Positions 23,424 through 36,800 of a stretch of DNA of 64,000 nt are shown here, piece by piece (position 1 is the stretch's first letter; the number at the start of each line of letters is the position of its first letter). The stretch covers positions 1 through 64,000 of the forward strand of contig PYST01000151.1 in the NCBI GenBank assembly GCA_003049485.1, given 5' to 3'. The position numbers were made by a program, and so were the translations under genes. The stretch is from Ophioceras dolichostomum. Its lineage: Eukaryota; Ascomycota; Sordariomycetes; Magnaporthales; Ophioceraceae. Under the pieces are notes generated by a model that did not search any database, was not told the DNA's origin, and worked only from the letters and a program-made list of their open reading frames with translations.

Positions 23424-24440
23424 TACTGCTTCTTCCTTTCTTCGGTTGTTTGAGAACCGATAGATGTGAGCGAGTGGACTGTTGATGCTTTGTCGCATGC
23501 GATGTTTTCTTTCATGCTCCCATGGACCGGAGAGAGGCTGCCCCTTTATGCACATCCGTTTCTCCTGGTGATCCACGGTGAGGATCACCGACCCGCCCAT
23601 TCCTCGGCGCTTCCTTACTACGGCAAGTTGTTGATGATGTCAGTCGTCAGCACCAGACTGCTCCCCGGATCCTTCCTGCCGACCTCAATTCTGCCGAGCT
23701 TTCGTCCTCTCCCAATCCATATCTCTGTTACGTGTGGTGCTTGATGAAGGATTTGGATCAGGTGAACATGGGAATCTTCAAGGGGTCTTCTGGAATAAAT
23801 GACCCCTCTCGGCGCTGACGATGACGCAAACATCCCGGCAGTGCCGCCGCCGCATTCTTCTCTTAGGGCTGTTTACTGGACCGCCGATCCCCGTCCACCC
23901 CTGGTTCGGGGAGCAGCTCTGCAAGGCTCGTATTTGCCGATCGGAGGATTCTCTACTAATGGGATCAGACAGGCGGGCTGGCGGGTTTCACGGGATCGGC
24001 AGCGACCTCCCCTGCTCCTCTGTGCCTCACCGTAGTTTGTGCGTGGGAGTCCCGTATTCTTCGCTTTAACATTAGCTTCACCAACAACCGGCCCGCCGGT
24101 AACGTTGTATTTGATGCTTGTGTGGGTATCATTACATTCATTTATACACATTCCCAACAGAAGCGTCCAACTGTCCGTACTACGATTCTGTTCTCCAATG
24201 GCTGTCGACATGGGTCATTTGTGCCCCAGAAGCGTGGTGTGTGGTTTTGGAGCGAAGCACTCATCCCTGTCTCCCTCCCTGTCTTCAAGTCGTATTTGCG
24301 CTAGATTCTTCGTGTGGGCTGGGGGAATACTGCCCGGCCGTGGGCTCATCCCTGCAGTAAGAGCATGTATGGCAGGGCGAGTCGGCAGCATCTCCAGTGA
24401 CATTGGCCCAGGAATACGCGGTGCAACTGCGCCAGCCAGA
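23424..24440. other. Intergenic between hydrophobin-like gene and NLR 2
   Basis: Upstream region of the hydrophobin-like gene and 3' flank of NLR 2. Open frames here have no protein-like features. Confidence 0.45.
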
Positions 24441-27400
24441 CTACGGCGGCGGCATGGTAGACTCGGGAGCGTCGTCCTCTGCAGGATTCTCACCGCCCTT
24501 GCCGTGGGCGCCAATGGTCCGGCAATAATCCTCCATCCCGTCGACTAGGCACTGATACACCTCCCGAGTGAGGTAGTCTTCGTCGGTCAGGCATGGCCGC
24601 ACCACCTGCTGACGGGCGAAGTCGAGAGGGGATCGCCCGTCGGCCGCGGGCGCCAGCACGTTCACTCTCCTTGTGGTAAGCAAAATATCCACCACCGATT
24701 TTAAAGGCGATAAGAGGTTCGACCCGGACGGGTGGCCTTCGAGAGCGTGTCGCAGGACCGACTTGCCTTCTCTGTCCACGGAGTCCGCCTCCACCTGCCC
24801 GGTGCCGAGCAGGAATTCCGCCATTAAGACGTCTCGACTGCCCGCAGCGTAGGATAGTGGTGTTCGGCCTTTGGAGTCTCTCCAGTCAACTTGTGCGCCA
24901 TATCGCTCTTTCAGGAGCCTGGCGGCGTCGTGGCATCCGGCTTCAGCGGCGTGCGAAAAGGGCGTCCTTCCCATACCGTCCTTCGAATCGATCTCGACGG
25001 TTCTCTTCCCGGCTAGAAGTCGAACAATCCCTAGATGTCCCGCCTGTGCGGCGTAAGAGAGCGGTGTTCGGCCTTTAGCGTCACTCGCATCTATCTCAAC
25101 CATCTCCTTCCCGATCAAGGGAGCAACATTGCGTGCAAGGCCGGCCTCAGTGGCATGCGTTTTGCGAGGGTCAGCGTCATGAGCGACTCGGGTCGTCGCG
25201 ACATGGGAGTCCTTCGCCTTCAGGATTGAGCAATTCCCTGAGCTGGCCTCTGCTTTAGGATCCGTCCCGGCACGCATCAATATGCCAGCGAGCGCGGTCC
25301 TCCCTTTCATGGCCGCTTGATGGAGGGGTGTGAGGCCGATGTGGTTCTGTGCTAGCACATCGGCCCCGTGGTCGAGCAAGACCTCGGCGATTCCATCTGT
25401 CCTAGGCGAGAAGAGGGCCGTCGAGCCATTCCCGTCCCTGCCGTTGGGGTCGACGCCTGCCTGAAGCAGCATCTTTACAACTTCTTTTGAGTTGGTCTCC
25501 GTTATCATACGGTAGGCTTCCTCATCGGTCACACATAGCTCATCAGGCTCCGCTCGCGTCTGGATGAAGGCGTAGACAGCGGGCTCGTAGCTGATCGGTG
25601 ACAGAGTGTGAATGAGGGTTTGTCTTCCCGACAGGCCTCTCTTCACTGCCCATTCGAAAGCATCCTTCGCACGTCCCGGCCACTGCCGTTCGAGCGACTT
25701 ACTAGCATCGCCATAATCGAGCTTAGTCTCCGACCAGGGCTGAACAAGCTCCGCGAATGCTGCGCCGTTTTTTGCCGAGATCGCCTCTAGGAGCGGGAGG
25801 CTAACAAAATTCTCGGAATCGAACGCGAGGTTGAGATTTCGTTTGAGGTCTGGGTGGACGCGGATGAGCTCGGATAGGTTCTGCCGAGCCAGAGTGTATA
25901 GGAGGTGGAACTCCACCGGGTCCGGGGCCGGCTCCAGCACATCGAAGTCTAAGGAAGCCACTTCGATGAGGTCCCTTTCTAGGAACTTGCGCTGGAGGCG
26001 GTGTGAGAATTGATCAATGAATTCCCGCTGGTCGACGCCGTGTGCTTGCGCCAGATTGGCGTGATGAAGGACGTTCGTGGCTGCGTATCGGAGGAACGGG
26101 TAGCTCTTGAGATCCACCTTTTCTTCGTTGGAGTATGCTTTAGCGATGTGATGCTGAAGCACACGCATCTGTCGTAGACAGCATTCCTTGAGTTGGTCAT
26201 GGCTCTTCCCCAAAAAGTCGCCGCCAAAGTCGAGGACTTTCTGCCTGTCTTTGATGAAATCGCGCACTGATTCGTGGATGAATTGGACGGTGTTAAGGAC
26301 ACTAACTTCTGCCATGCCCTTGGAACAGCTCTGGACGAATCGTTCCGTGTCTTCCCTCGAGGCCATGCTTCCCAGGGCGGCGTAGCCGGTATCCAGTGTT
26401 CCCAGAAGTATCCGCCGCGGTAGTGATGCCGGACTCTCGAGCGCCGGATTTTGTAGAAGACGCAGCGCCAAATAGAGTTCAGTCGGGGGAAGCGGAGTCC
26501 TCGCACTGTTGACAATCAGGAGACAGTGCTTCAAGTCCTCCAAATTCTCGTTGTCTCGAGTGATGATCAACTCAAAGAGCTTGTCTAGCCCTGGCGGAAT
26601 TTCGTCGAGCGTTTTGCGGAGATCAAACACCCGCCCAGCGGAAAACTCCTTATTAAGAAGCCGAATTACTAAGACAGCCCAGAGGAAGATACCAGACGAT
26701 TTGCGAAGGAGCTCGGCCTTCAAGTTGTTGGTGTGGTTGTAGTTTTTGAGCCGCAGCTTGGAATCGATGTAGCGCTCCAGGTCCGCTGCTTGATCGCGTT
26801 CAGCTTCTAGAACAATCTCATACCCGTGCTCGGCCACGACTGACGGGTAATGGCGACTAGAGAGGCAGATGCGTAACTTCGAACCGGCGTCACTTGCGCA
26901 GTCTCCCAGCTCCTCAAAGAATGAAACCATATCGGCCACTTCCACGACATCGCACTCATCCAGAGCATCGACGAAGAGGATGAGTGTCCGGTGCCCGAGC
27001 TTCTCGACAGCTCGTCTCAGGCTTTCCTTTAAGGTTGGGGCATTCCAGCCGTTGTGTTGGATAGCATCGGCTGTGCTTTCGTCTATTTCGCCGAGAACCT
27101 CTGTCCTAATGGCTGGCAGTCGCCCGAAGAGGGTAGACAGGACGGACCGGTAGAGGCCCATGGTTGACTTTTCTGGCTCGTCGTTGCTTCGGGCGTTGAA
27201 GAAGAACGGAAGGACGACAGTGTCTGGCTGATCCTTGGCAGACGCGCTGGCGTCGGAATAAAGGTATTTCATGAGGACTGACTTGCCGGAGCCGGGCTTG
27301 CCTTTGATCCACAGAAAGCCACGGTGCTCGTCTATCTCATCGGCCTGCATCCAGCGGACGTACTCGCGCTTTTCCAGGAACCATCGTCGGGTCTTTGCCT

Positions 27401-28889
27401 CTGGTGACTGGATGTTTGTCAGCCTGTCATCGATTCGGTCGATGGTAAGCAGATCCACCAGACGTCGCTCCGAGACAAGACGAGCCGCACCCCCAAGGAG
27501 AGTTCCAACGCTGGGCAAGGGTTCAGCAGCCCCAGGAAGCGGCTGGACTGGATAGACCGCTGGGGGCGGAGCCGGACTGCTCGGGGAAAGAGAACCCGGC
27601 CCAGCTACAGGCTCCGAGATCCTGGTGGCCAGCCGGTGGAGGGCAGCAGCGACCTTGCCATACTCCGGGTCCAATATCCCAGAATGGAATCTGCACATGT
27701 TCATATGGTTGGCTAGAATGTGTTGCCTCGTTTCGATGGTTGGATCACCGACACAAGATGACTCGTCTTCCACAACCTACCAGATTATGGCGATCTCGTT
27801 AGCTTCAAAACATCCAGAGCGAACAAATAAGGTTAGGTGTTGGAAGGATCATCTGCACGAACCTTCTTGTCCCTAAGCCGTCTGACACCATACTCTTCTT
27901 GAAAGGAATGTATCCTCCAGTCATATCGCTTCGCCATGAGGACAAACTCGCTCCCCAGCGCTAGCACTCGACTATCGTTCGGCATCAGGCTATCAACGAT
28001 GTCCTGGTTTACGCCAACGCCGAAGGCCTCTGCGGACCAGGTGATGATAAGATGAAGAGTGCTGCGAGGGTCAGCGCCACGGTGAGGAGTCCCAAAGAAT
28101 ATGACACCTTGTGTGGCTAGGACAATGCGGAAAAGCCCTGGCCGGATGCCTTCGTAACTGCGAGACCGTCGCAGCGCCTCTTTCAGAACAATGCCACCCA
28201 GGCTATGTGCCACGAACAGCAGTGGCCGGGATGCCTCGGCCTCAGATCTTCGGGTCTGTTCTAGCAAGCACAGAAAATTCCACGCGTGATCGTACACCGT
28301 GTTCTGGCTCACCCGCCCTTGAAGGACATGCCTGATCTTCGTGTCATAGCCGTATGTCAGGACGCGAGCGTGCGGGATGGTCTGTGGCACAAGGTCTTGC
28401 GGCCAGAACGCTCCATCTTCGGGTACAGTCTCCACAGGGCCGGCGAGTTGTGGGGAATTGATATCTATATCTGGAAGCTGCCCATCGCCTCCGGCGGCTG
28501 TCCGTGACACGAAGCTTGCACGACGAGACCACGTCGTCGACTTCGTGGAGGGAGAGAACGACGGGTTGGAGCCTCTCGCCCTAGCCTTCATTTTGCGGAA
28601 CCACTGGATGAGAGTGGGACCACGGCGGTCGTTCGGCGGCAGGCCGCCCGCGGCTGATGTTTGGTCTCTCGCCGTCCATGTCTCCTTGGCGTCGCCGTTG
28701 AATCCGTGGATGAAGACGATACTACATTGGTTGGTTGACGGAAAGTGTCAGTTTGAGAGAACAGGTGGGGCAAGGCTGGGGAAAACAGGGAAGACCCTTG
28801 ACGAACTCGATCTTTGGACTCTCGGGCTCGAATAGCACGGTAAATCCTTGTGCCTGCACGGCTGTTTGATGCATTGAAGCACTCATCAT
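24441..28889 (-). CDS. NLR 2: alpha/beta hydrolase-NACHT-ankyrin protein
   Basis: Exons 28889-28807, 28721-27863 and 27776-24441 encode 1,425 aa. Exon 1 carries GFTVLFEPESPKI. The first join gives DIVFIHGFNGDAKETW, opening a lipase-like alpha/beta hydrolase with nucleophile elbow AHSLGG (Ser201) and FFGTPHRGADP. The second join gives DKKVVEDESS and a linker (RQHILANHMNMCRF). The NACHT NTPase has Walker A GKPGSGKS (about 473-480) and Walker B LILFVDALDEC (about 579-589). The C-terminus has several clean ankyrin repeats (LLDHGADVLAQNHIGLTPLH, GRTPLSYAAQAGHLGIVRLL). Both introns sit at the same positions and phases as in NLR 1, so the two are paralogues by duplication. Unlike NLR 1 the repeat region is intact. 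Donors are GTTCGT at both introns. Role by family: STAND receptor of fungal non-self recognition or programmed cell death. No prion-like motif was noticed at the N-terminus. Confidence 0.85.
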
Positions 28890-29846
28890 GCCGCAGTGGC
28901 AGCCTCGGCGCCCTTGCCGTCATTCAAAGCAAGAGATGGATGGGATCTAAAGGCTAAAGAGAAAGGAAGAACAATTCCGGAGGCGGGAAACGCGAGGCTC
29001 TGGGGAGACGAGCGGTTCACAAGGGCGGGGTTCAGCCGCATCATTGCGGCAGCCACCTAACAAAACAGGATTAGGCTGGGAAGATGCCTATCTCCCTATG
29101 GTACCTACCTAGGTACCTACCTAGGTAGGTAGCTGCCTTCGCGCATAGCTCCGGTGCCAAAAAAACACAATGGTCCAAGCGGTTTTTCAATAAACGGCTT
29201 CGTATTTGGATTGATGCATCTCCGGTCGGAGACGAAAAGAGCACTGTCCGAACACCACAGTCCGAGACTTCACAGATACCCCCATGTAACCGCTGCAGCT
29301 CAACTGAGACGAGCTGAATACACGCCTAGCAGGCACAGAATACACCCATCGCATGAGCAAGCGCAAATGACACGAAAGGGGAAGGAGAGAGTAAAGGAAA
29401 AGGCAGAAAATACCCCGAGATCATATTTACAGCGAACGCAACGGAGACCCGAGTCTATGGACGTGTATGCTTGAAGCGAAGATGGAAACAAAAAGAAGAA
29501 GTAGAGTAAGAACATGGCGGGATGGAAAGAGGAGAGCCGAAAGGGGGAAATGGTGTGTTCGTCCGGAAGCGCCAGGGGCCTACCAGCCACCGCCACAAAT
29601 GCAGGCATGCAGCCAATGAGGCGCCGAGGGAAAAGAATGTGACCCAGTGGCCCTTGATTGTTTGATGAAGATGTGGGAGAAAGAGGAAAGTCTGCCACCT
29701 GGCCACATCCGGTCCAGGTAATATATGAGGGCGACGGGTGTGCCGAACGCACTGGCCACAGTGCGTCATCACATCCCACCCTTGTGCATAGGGAGTGCGT
29801 TCCATCCTGCTCGCCTCCTCGGTAGGAACCACCCAAGGTAGGTGCC
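28890..29846. other. Intergenic with TAGGTACC-type motif
   Basis: Upstream region of NLR 2 and downstream flank of the secreted-protein gene. A run of TACCTACCTAGG words lies at 29101-29132. No gene supported. Confidence 0.45.
29101..29132. repeat. TAGGTACCTACC imperfect palindromic repeat
   Basis: Alternating TACCTACC and TAGGTAGG words make an imperfect tandem and inverted repeat. Similar words occur near 3203-3230, 49003-49023 and 57815-57840. Confidence 0.7.
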
Positions 29847-30732
29847 CTACGCCAGCATCTGGATGTCCAGCTCGCCGCCATCGCTCCAGCCACCACAGCC
29901 ACCCTCCGGCTGGCCGTTGAACTCCCCGTAGTTCGCGCCCGGCTGGCTGTTCGCCTCGCAGTTCTTGAGCGTGTACGTATCCTTCTCCCCGCACGTATCG
30001 CCGCTCTTGCACTCAAACACGCACCTGTCCCAATCGGACGTGCAGCCCCCTGAGGTCTTGATGCTCATCTTGTTCCCGCTCATCGTGACCTCCCGGCTGA
30101 CGTCGGCCGTCGCGTACTGGCCGGTCGTGTACTCCCCCCACGTGTTCTGGATCTGCCCGTTAGGAGTCAGCGTCGTCTTGGTGCCGTAGATGCCCGCCCA
30201 CCCCCCGCTGACGCCGTTCGCGACCGAGACGGTGACCTTGTCGCCTTTTTTCGCGAGCGTGTACGAGATGATGGGCGCGCGGGCGTTCATGAATGACGCC
30301 TGGTAGTCTCCGGGGGCCTGCTCCCAGAGCACGACGGTGACGGACGAGTCGGCTGCGTTCGTGAACTTGAACTTGTTCGGCCCGTCCTCGCCGATCCACG
30401 CCTTGCCGTTGTTGCTGGCCGGGTTCTCGCCCTGGGCCGACATCTTGATCTTGGACATGTGCTCGCACGCGTCCTTAGACAGGCCCTCGGCCGGCGAGCC
30501 GCAGTCAAAGCCAGCTCGGCGGCGGAGGGGGTGCACCAGGCTGCCCAGGCTGAGGAGAAGAAAGGGGAGATAGATGGGTTAGCACTTGCCGATGCGACCA
30601 TGTCAGGGTGGAGGGGTGCAAGGTGGAGGGTCGTCGGGCTCCAACTCACTCCAAGGTCTGGGCGGGGAAGGCCGAGACGACGGACGCAAGGCCCAGGAGG
30701 GCCGTGAGGCCCGTCAGGTACGAAGCAGGCAT
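29847..30732 (-). CDS. Secreted protein with Cys-rich C-terminal half, effector candidate
   Basis: Exons 30732-30650 and 30549-29847 encode 261 aa; the 100-bp intron has donor GTGAGT and acceptor CTCAG. The signal peptide is MPASYLTGLTALLGLASVVS. A dibasic-rich stretch (VHPLRRRAG) could be a propeptide cleavage site. The body is a beta-rich domain (FKFTNAADSSVTVVLWEQAP, YQASFMNARAPIISYTL, GGWAGIYGTKTTLTPNGQI) followed by a cysteine-containing end (GGCTSDWDRCVFECKSGDTC, then LKNC and GGCGG). I know similar secreted proteins from many plant-associated and saprotrophic ascomycetes but cannot name a function. Extracellular location is well supported; an effector role is only a guess. Confidence 0.65.
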
Positions 30733-33700
30733 TGCTGCTGGAAAGGAGTGATGGGTATGAAGTGAACCGGCAGTCTCAGACGCCGGGGGCTCGTAAAGGA
30801 GTGTGTCGGTGATTACAAACGCTTGGGTTTACTTCTAGAATAAGGAGTGACTAGATAGTGGACAGTGACCCAGTGAGGAGGAGGGTGGATGGCTCCAATA
30901 AATACCTCGGGTATATAAGGACAGACTTCTAAGGAACGACTGGAAGATGGGAGCCAAGATGGAAGGAAGGGCAGTGACTGTTCGGAGGTCGCAGACGAGG
31001 AGGCGAGGAGGCGAGGACGGAGAAGAGGAAGAGACTTATGGTACTTTATAACACGGAGTATTGGGAGCGAGCCATCTCTCATCACTGGATGTTATTACTG
31101 GATGCCCTCATCTCCGTTGGAGGAGTGATTCATACTCGATTAACAACTGGCGGCCCACTCCCCTCCCCCGAGACAGATGGCCACCCTTCAACATGGCGGC
31201 CAGACTTGTGAGGGCTAGCTGAAGGCAAGATACTTTCCCCTCCAAAGGCCGTCGAAGGATGTTACCTATACCGAGCTGGCTAGCAGTAGCCTGCTTCAGA
31301 GGGTAGCATTGTGGGAGTGGAAAAGGGGGAAGAATGTGATGAAGCGGCAGAGCCGGTGACTCGGTCTACGAGTCGGAATCGCGAAGTCGTTCTTGGCGCT
31401 TGTGAGGTTGATGCTACTCGAGCACATGGATCCTGCTACCAACCGGATTACCTGGGTAGGTAAGGTAGGCAACACATTTGGGGTGGTGGGAAGTCAAAAG
31501 ACAGAGAGTGTGAGCTGCTGGGCCTCAGGCCTGCTGGCAACTCTGCCAGTCAGCGATGTCAGCAGGGGTGACATCGAGCTAAAACCTCTAACTTCCTTCG
31601 CCGATTGTGGGAATCCAGCGAGAGAAAGAGATCGAGATACTCCTAGAGAATCCGATGAGTTATTTCACCTTTGCGAAACTAGGTGCTCCTTCGCGGGATG
31701 GTTTGATGGGTTGATGAAAGACTCAAAAGCCAAGACGAAAAGGGTCCAACGTCCTGGTCCAGATCGATCCATTGATCGACATCCCTATGACAAACAACTC
31801 CCAATCGTCTTCATCAGCCATCACAGCTCTTCCGGATCAAGCAAGTGCAGCGATCGGCTGGGTCTTCTGAGCTCAACCCCAGAGACCCGGAGGCGAGGCG
31901 GCCGCTTCGGGTGCCTGACATGGAGCTCGGGAGTCCGCGCGGGAGGCCGTTGATCAGCCCAGGCTAGGGTTTTGTGGGGGGCGAGAACGAACGTGCAGTT
32001 CAGTCATCCCTCATTGCCTGGAGGGATTTTTGCAAAGCTCACTTTCGGCAAGTGGTCCGATACAAATGTTCCGGCCACCCTTCCTTCCTCGCGAGGGGAA
32101 TGTGGAGGCGAGCGAGATTTTCGCTCGATTCTTTGAGACGACGAACGGACGAACACCAACCAACGAGGTTTAAGGCGCCAGCACTGGCAGCGGCCCCCAA
32201 ACAGAAAGAAAGACAAGCTGGAAAGAACCTTCTCTTCGTGGTGATTGCTGCTGCGCCTTTCGAAGATGCTGCGACCGCCACCACCATGTGAACATGTGCA
32301 TGTGCGGTGGAGGCGGCGCTCCCTACCATCCCATCCATCCATCCATCCCGCGATGAACTTTCCACACTTCCCGAGACGGGGAGTGGGAGGGGGAGGGGGA
32401 GAGAGGGGGGAATGAGGGGTCGAACGACGACCATCTTGAGAGACCTGCCTGTTCGCCAAGCGGGTCGAAACATTGCGGCCCAGGAACAAACGGCACTGTC
32501 GGTAGCTATTGGTTGCCCTGACGTTATTCCGCAGTCGGCCGCCAGGAACCGAAGAGAGGCCCGCGAGAGAATAACGCCATGGAAGGATTCGTTCGCGTGG
32601 TCGGGCTGAAGAAAGGAAAACCCATCGCGTGTAAAAGGCCGCGCCATCCGAAGACTGTCGGAGAGGTTCGGTCGGTCGATCGGGCCGCTCAGAAGGTCAA
32701 GGGTGTAGAGTCAGTGGAGAAGAGATCGGAAAGGCCAAAATACATTCATGTATTATTACTATTGCCTTCCTCAAGCAGCCTCACTGCCGTCGAGTGGGTT
32801 GGTGGGAACGGGTTGGTAATGATCCCCGTTGTTTGTCGACTTGTGGTTGACGTTAGCTGAACAAACAAAAATAGTGCCTACAAAGTTCACTAGTGCCGCG
32901 TGATGTTGGGGTCGGAGGAGGAATTTTCCTCGTTGGAAAGAGTCTCAGGGAGGTTCTCCAGTGGTTCAGCGCTGTGCCGCCGGTGTCTGGTCCAGCGAGC
33001 GGGGAATCCCAGCAGCTGACTCCGCACCAAATCAGCTGTTGGTAGGGGCGGTGCTCGCTGTGCCTTTGGCCCCTGTGCCGCTGTGCCTATCACTCACATT
33101 CAAGAAAATCCGAGCCAGAACCCGACACCAACTTCCATCTCAGCTGCCCGACAAACTCCCCTTTTCTGTTCTCGACGATGCTGGAGGCAGAAATCTTGAG
33201 TGCCTGAGAGGTCAATAAGTCTAACACTCTCACTAGCCGCATAGAATTAGGTGCCTACCTCTACCGTGAACAAGAAGTCCATGGCACGGAGTATCGATCG
33301 CCCCCGAACGCCACAGGATGGTGGCTGAAACAACAGGCCCCGGAGTCACAAATCATCACGCTACGCCATCGCCCTCCCAACCAGACAACATGGATCGGTC
33401 GATACCGGCTCAGTAAAAAAAAGTTCTCCGTCCCAGCAGGTTGGCGAACGGCACAACGGACTTTTTTGTCACTTCACTCGGCTCTTGGCTCCCATTGCAC
33501 ACTGGACGCCGAGAAACCATGATGGAACTTCAGGCGAAATCAGGGGCAGGCAAGACGAAGTCAGCTCACAGTAAAGCTTGCTATATGTGCGTTTGATGTT
33601 CCGACGAGGACAAACATGCCACACACGAATAGATACCAAGAAAGAGAAACTGTTGGACAAAACGAAGAGTAAAGAAGTATCATGGCCTTGTGATAAATGC

Positions 33701-33837
33701 CGCCTCACAACCAAGATGAACAAGATGATCCCCTCCAACCGTCCGCGCTCAACTCCCATGCCCTCCGCCTATGAGTTTTCCAAACCGTGCCGTGCCATGC
33801 CATGCCGCAAACGACCGAATCCCCCTTGCCCCAATAA
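30733..33837. other. Gene-free interval, 3.1 kb
   Basis: Contains the secreted-protein promoter (a TATATA element near 30911-30917) and otherwise no supported gene. Short GGGAGGG and CATC runs occur near 32320-32410. Confidence 0.45.
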
Positions 33838-36800
33838 TCAAACCTGACCCAACCGGGGATCCCACACCCCATTATGGGTATCCAAAGCCAAAAACGCATG
33901 CCAAAACGACTCGTCCATATCGCCCATGATCGCATCATAATCAAGCATCATGCTATCCCCACCCGGCTGCTGCTGTTGCTGTAGCGCGCCACCGCCCACC
34001 GCATGCATAGTCTGCTGCTGGTGCTGTTGCTGCTGCTGGTGAGGGCTCTGCGTCTGCATCAGTTGTTTCACCGACGGCGGCCCCAGTCCAGGGAAGGTCT
34101 GCCGTGGCGACTGACAATCGGGATGTAAATCCCGGTACTGCCCCCCGTCGTAACACGCCTTCCGATCCATGTCTTGCTGCTGCTGCTGCTGCTGCTTCTG
34201 GTGCGGTACCGTCGCCGTCGCCGCCAACGCCGTCGCCGCCGCAATGGTGTTACACGGGCTCGCATCCACCACCATTCCCCCCGCACCCGCACCCGCACCG
34301 GCAGAAGCCCCCCCTTGCGCGGCATGTGTCCTGCTCAAGAACCACTGCCGGATCCACCTGCACTTCTGCACAAACGTGTTAACGATAGGGCTCCCGTCCT
34401 CCAGGTACTTCCGCTTATACGGCAGCGGTATGCCCCTCGCGGCGTGGTCCGCCTCGAACGCGTCCGCGCTCGCGTACCTCTCCGTCATGCGAGCGGCCTT
34501 AGCCGGGAAGTCGAAGCGGGAGCGCGCCACGGCCGCGTCCCAGTCCTGGTCCTCGAGGAACAAGAGACGGGTGAGGGTGACGAACCCGAAGGCCATGTAG
34601 GTGTGCGGCAGCAGAGACATGCAGCCCAGGCGCTCGGTGGGCACCTCGGCGTACATGTCTTGGAAGACGCCTAGGGCTTCGAGGCAGCGCCAGAGGGCCT
34701 CTGTGCGGCCGTTGGTGGGCGTGGATGACGAGTCGCTGCTGCTGCTGTGACTGTGTGGGCTTGGTAGGAGGCCACTGATCTGGAGGGAGTAGTGGGAAGG
34801 GTGGGAGGGGGGTGGTGGCGATTGCATGTAGATGACGGGCTCGTGGATGGCTACTAGGCAGGCTTGGTAGTGCATTCGCATGATCACTGGGGTCAATGAC
34901 GGCGGCGTAAGCCGGTAATGTTAGTCCCAAGATTTACAACGACAGAGCAGAGAGTGCGGGAGGAAAAAGGAAACGTACAAGGATGTGACCGGACGCCCAT
35001 ACTCTCCTCCAGTTCTCGCCTCGCGCTCGCGAGCACGATAGCGACCGGCTCGTTGTAGTAAGTCTGGCGACCCTCGCCGGTGAGGCAGTCGGGGATCGCG
35101 GCTGGGAACAGGGACTGCACCCGTCTGACGAGCGCCTGCTGCCTGACCATGGTGACGAGGAGAACGTCCGTCTCGAACTCAGTCGTCTCTAGGAGGGTCT
35201 GGCAGCACTTCTCGACGTAGTCCGTGTACGGGAAGTGGTGCATGTGTCGGAATAGACACGAAATTCTACAGAAGAGGGGCGAAAATGATGAGCAAACGTC
35301 GGCTAGAGAGATGATGAAGGGCTTCTTCGGGAGGGCGGGAAGGGGGGCAAAATAAAGACTGACAATGTAACAATGTAGAAGCATCCAAGCATCGCCCGCA
35401 TGTCTTCGCGGGAGTGCGTCGGCTTCCCCCTCAGGTGCGGGTACCTCTTGAAGGCCTCGTTAAGCAGCGAGTACGGAGTCAGCGTGTGAGGAATTGGTGG
35501 CTTGTGGATGCCAAGGTCGATCACGAGCCCTACCGCCAACTGCAGCAGTGGTGTGACTTTGGAGTCGATGTAGAATCGGAAGTCGCCCCTGGAGAGACAG
35601 TGTTAATGTGGGAAACGTGCGAAGCAAGGGACGACGGGCCGGACAGGAAGTTTCTTACCAGCCGAGTAGGATCAGCAAACACTGCAATATCTCGATCTTC
35701 TTCTCGCTGTTCACCACGAGCTGCTCCGCGATGCAGCTCCTAAACCACTTCTCGGACCGCTTCTGCTGCGCTCCGCTCTGTTGTGCGCAGGTGTACATGA
35801 TGACCCGGAACAGTAGCGGCGAGGTGTCGTACAGATCGTACGGGGTGAAGTGGTCCGGCACGGGCGTGAACGGGAAGGTCTGCACGTAGTAGTTACGGTA
35901 CGACTCCAGTGCCGACTGCGCTTCGCGCCACGTCAGCTCCAGCCCCGGGCAGATTTCGATAACGCTATCGAGGCTCCTCGGCCCAACGGCGCCGGCCTCC
36001 GCTGGCGTGAGCGACGGCTTGCGCTGCATGGCGGGGGAGGCGGCGTCCGGGTGGCGTTGGTTCGGGCCGCCGCCCCCGCTTCCACCACCTCCAACCCCTG
36101 GGCCTCCCGCGATGCTCTCCGGCGTGACCGGGATGAAGTCCTGCTGGCCTGACCTCGACGGCGGGAAGTCATGTCGGGGTGGGAAGATGGGCGGCAGCGT
36201 CACGCTGCCATTAGCAGCTTCCGCGCAGCCGTTCGCCAGCGCAGCGAGCCGGCTCGTCGCCGACTCTGGCGGGCTGCGGTGGTCGAGCGGCGAGCCCTCA
36301 CTTCTTCCACCGCCAACGCCGGTAGATGACGGGGTATGGCCCGGGCCCGGGCCCGGCGAGCCGCTGCTGCTGGAGTGGCCGAGCAGCTGCTGGCTCGCCG
36401 TGAGCAGCGACATGATCCCATCGAGCTTCTGCTCGAGCTGGCCGACCCGGCTGGATCCATCCGCAGCCCTCGAGCGAGATCCACTGTTAGTCTGTAATCT
36501 ACATTTATAGCTATGATATGCATGACAATATGGGGAATTAGGGGTACGAAATGCCCTCAACATCAAGAAAATGCAGCAAATCATGGATCCTTACCGGGCC
36601 TGGCCTTTCTTAGGCCCACGCGGCTTCGCATCTGGCAAGATGCAGTCTGCACCGAGCCGAGCACACCTGTGGTCCGATTATTGGCCGGACGTGCGGGCCG
36701 AGTATGTCAGTCAGTCAGTCAGTCACGAAGTGGTGTGGTGGTGGGTGGTCAAGGTTGGGGTCGGGACAACAAGTCGGATACCAACCAAGGGGTGTAGCCA

